Positions 41,662-46,409 of a stretch of 46,409 nt of DNA are shown piece after piece. Below the pieces are notes generated by a model that saw only the letters and a list, made by a program, of their open reading frames with translations, did not search any database and had not been told where the DNA came from. Location of the stretch: the NCBI RefSeq assembly GCF_017471675.1, contig NZ_JAFUSK010000003.1, positions 1 through 46,409 on the forward strand, given 5' to 3'. Both the position numbers and the translations under genes were made by a program. Positions within the stretch are counted from its first letter, which is position 1, and each line of letters begins with the position of its first letter. The DNA is from Pseudobutyrivibrio sp. (lineage in GTDB: Bacteria; Bacillota; Clostridia; Lachnospirales; Lachnospiraceae).

Positions 41662-42561
41662 CTACTTCATAAGCTCCTCGTACTGGGCGTACGATAGGAG
41701 TTCACCTGCTTTAGAAAGAATAATTTTTGCTTTGTGGGCCTGTGATTTTAAAAGGTTTTGCTCAATCTCTAGAACAAGCATGGTGAATGCGCTATCAGTT
41801 TTGCCATCGCGGTTTCTAGCTTTACGATGAGCTAGAGTTTCCTCTGGTGTACTGTTGAGAAGGATTGGAATATCCACGCCTTCGTAATTGTCGCTGTTAC
41901 CATGTGTCCATTCGATAACTAGAACTTTAACGTTCGTAAAATCAATCTGTTCATACCAAAGTTCAGAGTTGGTTCTACCCATTCTCTTAAGGTAGATTTT
42001 ATTCTGGCCAGACTTGAAAGCCTTTACAATACCAGACACTTCATCGAAATCAATTTCGTTCTTAGTGCCAAGGTAACCTGTAAGACCCTTGCGACCGCCA
42101 TCAATATAAGCCTGCGCCCATGGGCACTCACTTACATGAGCCTTGTCAGCATCAGTCTCCTCATCCTGCCATTTACGCAAGATTTCAAAATGCTCCATGC
42201 TTCCTTCGCCAGACTTAACTAAGTTTCTCACACCTTCGGTGCGGAAAATGCGAAGTCGCTCTGCATCGTTGTACATTGGAATACGTCTAGGATAGTTGTC
42301 GCCAGACATGGTGTAAGCACCAATGCCCTTTTCGTTCAGCATGTAGCTGATAAGAGATGCGGTCTCAGACTTACCTACTCCCGAACCGCCACAAACTGCG
42401 ATGACTGCTTTGCCATCCTTAGCAAGAACTTCATCAAGCTGACCCATAAGTGAGTCCATGATTACATTCGCCTTCTTAACGTGTTCCTCTCCTATTTCTA
42501 CCTTGTCACCTGGCATATCGCCATGTGGAATGTCTCTGTATTGTTTAAGATCAATAGCCAT
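41662..42561 (-). CDS. Uridine kinase-like P-loop kinase
   Basis: 299 residues. Walker A VIAVCGGSGVGKSETASL (about residue 60); a possible substrate region SGDNYPRRIPMYNDAERLRIFRTEG; VLVIEWTHGNSDNYEG (Walker B position); RKARNRDGKTDSAFTMLVLEIEQ near the end. It fits the broad uridine kinase/adenylylsulfate kinase-like group; the substrate is not evident. TAGGAGGA lies 7 nt before ATG. Pairing with a sugar phosphorylase suggests it may phosphorylate a sugar or glycerate product, but that is only inference. Confidence 0.7.
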   Translation of the reverse strand: MAIDLKQYRDIPHGDMPGDKVEIGEEHVKKANVIMDSLMGQLDEVLAKDGKAVIAVCGGSGVGKSETASLISYMLNEKGIGAYTMSGDNYPRRIPMYNDAERLRIFRTEGVRNLVKSGEGSMEHFEILRKWQDEETDADKAHVSECPWAQAYIDGGRKGLTGYLGTKNEIDFDEVSGIVKAFKSGQNKIYLKRMGRTNSELWYEQIDFTNVKVLVIEWTHGNSDNYEGVDIPILLNSTPEETLAHRKARNRDGKTDSAFTMLVLEIEQNLLKSQAHKAKIILSKAGELLSYAQYEELMK

Positions 42562-42607
42562 AATAATTTCCTCCTAATCACTAAAGATAAACATAAACAA
42601 CACTTCA

Positions 42608-42659
42608 TCATTATACATAAAAAAAAGAAATTACAAAATGCAATTTCTTTTTTTTATGT
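42608..42659 (-). terminator. Long AT-rich hairpin terminator with adjoining promoter
   Basis: ACATAAAAAAAAGAAATT (42615-42632) pairs perfectly with AATTTCTTTTTTTTATGT (42642-42659): 18 bp with T runs in both directions. It ends the binding-protein unit. TATAAT (42613-42608) follows directly on the minus strand and, with TTTTGT 17 nt upstream inside the hairpin, could be the promoter of the kinase gene. Confidence 0.75.
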
Positions 42660-42708
42660 AAATTACCGAAAAAACTGTCCAATTATACAAAACATATTAG
42701 TAATTTAG

Positions 42709-42867
42709 TCCGCTTTGTTTGTTAACAAGCATCCTAGTGTTTCATGCTCCCGCAGGCCACCTCCCATTGCAGTCAAGGGAACCTCCCTAAAGGGTCCCTC
42801 CTTAACTACATGGGGCCCTCCTGCTCGCGCTCGCCAACTATTTCTAGCTTGTTAACCACAAAGCTCA
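42709..42867 (-). repeat. Structured intergenic element, subtype C (copy C4)
   Basis: A 159-bp element directly downstream of the binding-protein gene. Sense strand TAGATGAG..CGGACTA. Basal arms AGCTTTGTGGTTAACAAGC and GCTTGTTAACAAACAAAGC pair with an internal bulge and are unique to this locus. The core has GCAGG/CCTGC and a partly mismatched TGTAGT/ACTGCA hairpin base. Unlike most copies it is not next to a ribosome-binding site: a terminator follows before the next gene. Confidence 0.85.
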
Positions 42868-42875
42868 TCTATTAC

Positions 42876-43877
42876 TTACATATAATTCTTCGCGTTGGAT
42901 GCGTCAACCTTTTCAAATGGTACCCAGATGGAGATACCGTCATCAGTGAGGCCCTCAAGACCTGCTGCGGTGCCTTTGGTTACAAGGGCTTTTACGCATT
43001 TGATAGCCATAGAGCCTTGGCCGGCGGCTGACTGGTATACTGTAAACTGCATCTTGCCATCTATGATTGACTGGCAGCCACCTACTGTGGCATCAACACC
43101 TACTACAGGGATTTTACTAAGGTCGTAGCCGTGGCTTGCCAAATAATCAGCTGCGCCAACTGCCATAGAATCATTGTTACAGAACACTGCGTCAAATGAC
43201 TGACCTGTTTTCTCAATGATTGCCATCATTTCTTTAGCTTCGTCCTCGCTCCAGTTTGCACTGTCATCAAATACTGTATTAACCTGCACTCCATTTTCTT
43301 TAAAGTATTTGTACACTGATACTGAACGTGCAATGGCAGCGTTATGTGTCAGCGGGCCACGGAGCATTACGACATTTATGCTGCTTGGTTTACCAAGGGC
43401 ATTCCAAACATATTCAGCCTGATAGGTGCCTGCATCCTGCTCGTAGCTGCTGACTACCATATATTTATCCTTCTCCAGGAACTCCTTATCAGGTGCACCA
43501 TTTACATAGATAATAGGAACATCGCCTGCTGCAACCTCAAGCTGAAGTGCAGTACTTCTATCAACTGGCAGACAAATAATTGCATTATATCCGCTACTTA
43601 CAGCTTCCTTTATCTGATTTACCTGGTCATTAACTGTATTGCAGCCCTCTCCAATGTCAAATGTAACACCCTCTGCTGCTGCATTCTCCTGAAGAGATTC
43701 TTTTAACAAAAGCTTAAAATCATCATCTGGTGGTGCTGTATAGAATACCTTAACACCCTTACCAGAGCCAGAACCGCCGCCACTGCTGCTACCGCAGCCT
43801 GTTAGCATCAGGCCTGTTGCCATAACGATTGTCAAAAGAAGTACTACCAGCTTTTTCATTCTATTATTAGCTCTCAT
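42876..43877 (-). CDS. Sugar-type periplasmic-binding lipoprotein
   Basis: 333 residues. Lipoprotein signal peptide with lipobox LTGC (Cys 28), then a Gly/Ser linker and a type 1 (RbsB-like) binding domain: [57 protein letters not shown]. The ligand is probably a sugar or similar small molecule. ATG overlaps the 3' end of the chemoreceptor gene by 11 nt, with AGGAGG 6 nt upstream. No ABC ATPase or permease follows; repeat C4 and a terminator do. This favours a sensing role with the chemoreceptor. Confidence 0.88.
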   Translation of the reverse strand: MRANNRMKKLVVLLLTIVMATGLMLTGCGSSSGGGSGSGKGVKVFYTAPPDDDFKLLLKESLQENAAAEGVTFDIGEGCNTVNDQVNQIKEAVSSGYNAIICLPVDRSTALQLEVAAGDVPIIYVNGAPDKEFLEKDKYMVVSSYEQDAGTYQAEYVWNALGKPSSINVVMLRGPLTHNAAIARSVSVYKYFKENGVQVNTVFDDSANWSEDEAKEMMAIIEKTGQSFDAVFCNNDSMAVGAADYLASHGYDLSKIPVVGVDATVGGCQSIIDGKMQFTVYQSAAGQGSMAIKCVKALVTKGTAAGLEGLTDDGISIWVPFEKVDASNAKNYM

Positions 43878-45891
43878 AATCGTCCTCCTTCACAATCTTA
43901 AACTGCTGTACATAATCTGTAAGAGTCTGGGATGTATTTGCCAGCTCGTGAGAATTGTCAGCCACATCCTGACTGCTTGCGGTAATGGACTGAGCCTGTT
44001 CTACCATGTGCTTAGAGGTCTCAAGGATTTCATCTGCACTAGCGGCCTGCTCCTCAGAAATAGCGGCTACGTTAGTAGATACCTCGTCAACCTTCTGTAC
44101 ATCCTGTATCATCAAATCAAGAAGCTCGTTTGACTTTTCAATATTCTTATAAATCTTATCGAATGTTTCAACTGCTGTACCAATTAATTCGCTGTTAGCT
44201 TCAATATTTCTTGCACTGTTTTCTGCCTGGGCAACAACAGAATCAATGGCCTTGCCTACATCATTGATAAGGCTTGCAATATTATCGGCACTATCTGCTG
44301 ATGTCTGAGCCAGCTTACCAATCTCTGTAGCAACTACCGCAAAGCCCTTACCTGCCTCACCAGCACGGGCTGCCTCAATAGATGCATTAAGTGAAAGAAG
44401 ATTTGTCTCATCGGCAATCTCTGCAATAAGTCCAACAATCTTTGTAATCTCTTCAGATGCCTTACCAACCTGGTTAATAGAATCAACCAAGGCATCGTTG
44501 CTGTTTTTGATTCCTTCCATGGCAATTGAAAGCTGCTCCATATCAGCACGTCCCTGCTTACTGATTTCAACAGTTTCCTTCATGCTTTCGTTAGCCTGAT
44601 CAGAATTCTCTCTTGTATCAGAAACAACCATAGCAAGAGTAGTAGCATTTTCTGCAATCTCATTAACTGCAAGGGCTAGCTCATCAACTGTATTCTTCAG
44701 ATTAACCATCGCATTTTCCTGTGACTGAGATGCATCAAACATATCCTTACTTACTCTATCACTGTTATCAGATTCCTGCTTTAGCTTATCAGACTCATCA
44801 CTGATGCTAGAAAGCATCTTACGCATAAGCACAACGAACCTTCCAACCTGTTCACCCATAACACCGATTTCGTCGTTAGATTCCTTAGCAACTTCAATAG
44901 TAAAATCACCATCGCTCATTGCTGAAATATTCTGGGTAATAGATGCGATTGGTCTTACAACACGTCCAATGATTACGCTAATCATAATAGTAATCAGCGC
45001 CACTGCAATGGCACCAACACCAAAAAGAATAAGACCAAGCTTTTGTATATCCGCAAGAATAATGCTATTAGCAATATAAGAAACAAGCACCCAGTTTGTT
45101 CCTGATATTTCACTAAACGCTACTGTATATCCGCTGATATCCTCAGTTGCATAATCACCTGCTGAAATCTTCTTGTATGCACCCTTGAGAATAGAATCAT
45201 TACTGCTATCACTAATTGTGGTTGATACCAGGCTATCATCTCTGTGGGCAAGAATCATCATATCATCTGTATCCACCAAAAATGAGCTGGCATTTTTCAT
45301 CTTTACTCCAGAATTAACGATGATAGTAATCTGATCCAATGTAACATCTGCTGCTGCAACCCTTATATCATCACCATTGCTTTTAATAATTCCCGATGCA
45401 GAAATTACATACTGACCATCAGCATTTTTATATGGTCTGCCATAAGCCATGTTTACACGTGACAGGCCTTCCTTAAACCATTGCTGCTCTGTTGGATTAG
45501 ATATAGAAATATCTGCACCATTTCCACAGAAAACCGCCCCGGTATTAGAAGCCACATATACACCATTAGGAGAATTAGTATTAGAACCCACATAAGAAGT
45601 CAGGTACTGTACCAAAACCTCGTCATCAGGCTGCATACCTTCAATTCCCTTTTTGACTGCGGCAAAATTCTCTAAGTTCTCACTTAACCATGAACTAATG
45701 TTATCTGCCTGATTTCCAATAGAACTTTCCAGGTAAGCCTGTGCCATCTCCTGCATCCTGTTTTTAGACAGCATCGAAGAAATCACTACCAGCACGATTA
45801 TCATAACAATAACAGCTGGAATGATTAGTAATAGAAGCTTGTCCTTAATCTTCCTTACTTTTTCCTTTTTCTCTTTTACTTGTTTTGCCAT
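43867..45891 (-). CDS. Methyl-accepting chemotaxis protein with dCache-like sensor
   Basis: 674 residues. The cytoplasmic N-terminus is basic and TM1 lies at about 18-45. An extracellular dCache-like domain (about 50-270: [40 protein letters not shown]) is followed by TM2 ([22 protein letters not shown]), HAMP, and a signalling domain with the hairpin tip [37 protein letters not shown] start at ATG 45891 (MAKQVKEK) with GGAGG 5 nt upstream. It is translationally coupled to a binding-protein gene, its likely ligand-delivery partner. Confidence 0.93.
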   Translation of the reverse strand: MAKQVKEKKEKVRKIKDKLLLLIIPAVIVMIIVLVVISSMLSKNRMQEMAQAYLESSIGNQADNISSWLSENLENFAAVKKGIEGMQPDDEVLVQYLTSYVGSNTNSPNGVYVASNTGAVFCGNGADISISNPTEQQWFKEGLSRVNMAYGRPYKNADGQYVISASGIIKSNGDDIRVAAADVTLDQITIIVNSGVKMKNASSFLVDTDDMMILAHRDDSLVSTTISDSSNDSILKGAYKKISAGDYATEDISGYTVAFSEISGTNWVLVSYIANSIILADIQKLGLILFGVGAIAVALITIMISVIIGRVVRPIASITQNISAMSDGDFTIEVAKESNDEIGVMGEQVGRFVVLMRKMLSSISDESDKLKQESDNSDRVSKDMFDASQSQENAMVNLKNTVDELALAVNEIAENATTLAMVVSDTRENSDQANESMKETVEISKQGRADMEQLSIAMEGIKNSNDALVDSINQVGKASEEITKIVGLIAEIADETNLLSLNASIEAARAGEAGKGFAVVATEIGKLAQTSADSADNIASLINDVGKAIDSVVAQAENSARNIEANSELIGTAVETFDKIYKNIEKSNELLDLMIQDVQKVDEVSTNVAAISEEQAASADEILETSKHMVEQAQSITASSQDVADNSHELANTSQTLTDYVQQFKIVKEDDYES

Positions 45892-46182
45892 AGCATCCTC
45901 CATCGCAATATACAGCACGTACTACACGCATTATCTGAATTTTATCACTAATTTGTGTATTAAGTGTTACAAATCGCCCCTTCGTTAATTTTTATCTCAT
46001 TTTTTAACAAAAATTCGTATACCCTTCACTGATATACACAAATTTCAGGCTGTGGATTTAACCGCCTCCCGCCACGCCCCACTCCCAAGGCCAGCATAGC
46101 TATATCTTGCTGTGTCCGCCTTATGCATTAGACAGTGGCCCTAGCTAAGTGCATCATTGGAGATGAATTGCTGATTTTCTTA
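45892..46182. other. Upstream region of the chemoreceptor; no gene seen
   Basis: About 290 bp. The part next to the chemoreceptor is AT-rich and should hold its promoter, but I see no convincing hexamer pair. From about 46050 the sequence becomes more GC-rich and no coding frame, repeat element or clear hairpin could be supported. Confidence 0.4.
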
Positions 46183-46409
46183 ATGCCACAAACGAGCATA
46201 CGTCACGTGTCCTTTCACGGCTTTGACTATTCGAAGGCACTGAATGTATCTCACAGACACTTGGTGTGTTTCATAATAGCAGTGGCGGCAATATTTGTAT
46301 TAATTGCATTCATATTACATTCGCCAAGTAGAATTAAAAGCAGTTTTTGGATGTTTTCCTACCGGCTTCAAGCTCAGTCCTTTTCGCTATCAGCCTTGGG
46401 CTGCCGTCC
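46183..46409 (+). CDS. Possible partial membrane protein at the right edge
   Basis: An open plus-strand frame from ATG 46183 to the window end (75 codons, no stop). It predicts a hydrophilic start, a strong membrane segment (LVCFIIAVAAIFVLIAFIL, about residues 28-46) and a Ser-rich tail. The frame is open back to a TAG about 55 nt upstream. No ribosome-binding site precedes this ATG; a TTG at 46169 has GGAG 5 nt upstream. I recognise no family, and it could be chance. Confidence 0.25.
   Translation, partial: MPQTSIRHVSFHGFDYSKALNVSHRHLVCFIIAVAAIFVLIAFILHSPSRIKSSFWMFSYRLQAQSFSLSALGCR

Noticed and set aside
10886-42867. Hammerhead-like or K-turn reading of the element ends (GATGAG..CGGACT)
   Set aside because: The resemblance to CUGAUGAG..CGAAA or to a box C/D K-turn is partial: key bases differ consistently (C and U before GA, and GAAA). 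I do not claim a ribozyme or K-turn.
6470-42867. CRISPR array or insertion sequence as explanation for the repeats
   Set aside because: Copies are single or paired, 84-165 bp, without regular spacers, and contain no transposase frame; no IS terminal repeats or clear target duplications were found.
45919-46050. Sigma-28 (motility) promoter before the chemoreceptor gene
   Set aside because: A TAAA and a GGCGATTT occur upstream but only 12 nt apart, too close for the usual spacing, so I did not list it.

Overview
This window looks like the chromosome of a low-to-moderate GC anaerobic Firmicute of the Lachnospiraceae, probably close to Butyrivibrio/Pseudobutyrivibrio. The grounds are a complete Clostridia-type FAS II operon using FabK, family-typical DUF1836 and DUF4317 genes, a flavodiiron protein, BioY/BioB under a BirA box, and an LXG (type VIIb) toxin module. 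The assignment comes from protein families only; there is no rRNA or tRNA here. Almost all genes lie on the minus strand.

Layout. 1-5400: left-edge fragment, then rlmD, pcrA, a DUF1836 regulator and a YerC/TrpR-like regulator. 5440-8521: asparagine block, with asnS and asnA behind a promoter, a 25-codon leader peptide containing 12 Asn codons, and mutually exclusive hairpins. 8525-9813: DUF4317 gene, divergent. 9930-20090: fatty-acid operon transcribed acpP-accB-accC-accD-accA-fabH-fabK-fabD-fabG-fabF-fabZ-marR (FabT-like), with candidate operators around the acpP promoter. 20221-23516: LXG polymorphic toxin module (AHH nuclease toxin, ankyrin immunity protein, two small WXG-like partners). 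23638-29188: HD-GYP phosphodiesterase, lactate dehydrogenase, flavodiiron protein, and divergent bioY/bioB sharing one BirA operator. 29207-36720: defence island with a GIY-YIG/SF2 helicase protein that also carries half an N6-adenine methyltransferase, a methyltransferase half beginning at the NPPY motif, an XRE controller, a DUF234 ATPase cassette and a 'subunit M' protein. It is tied together by six copies of a 19-bp palindromic operator. 36770-45891: CstA transporter, EF-P with a 66-codon companion, CYTH phosphatase, GH13_18 phosphorylase plus P-loop kinase, and a binding-protein/chemoreceptor pair.

The most striking signal crosses these regions: nine intergenic elements (84-165 bp) that begin TGAG and end CGGA on their sense strand. 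Their long basal stems are different at every locus yet complementary within each copy. Inside are conserved multi-helix cores with further compensatory changes and, in one subtype, a GNRA-loop hairpin. Eight sit in sense orientation between co-oriented genes, seven of them just before the next gene's ribosome-binding site; one lies inverted. They look like a mobile or RNA-structured repeat family that I do not recognise. The second key finding is apparent ribosome-mediated attenuation of asnS by an Asn-rich leader peptide, where Firmicutes usually use a T-box. The third is the controller/operator circuit of the restriction island.
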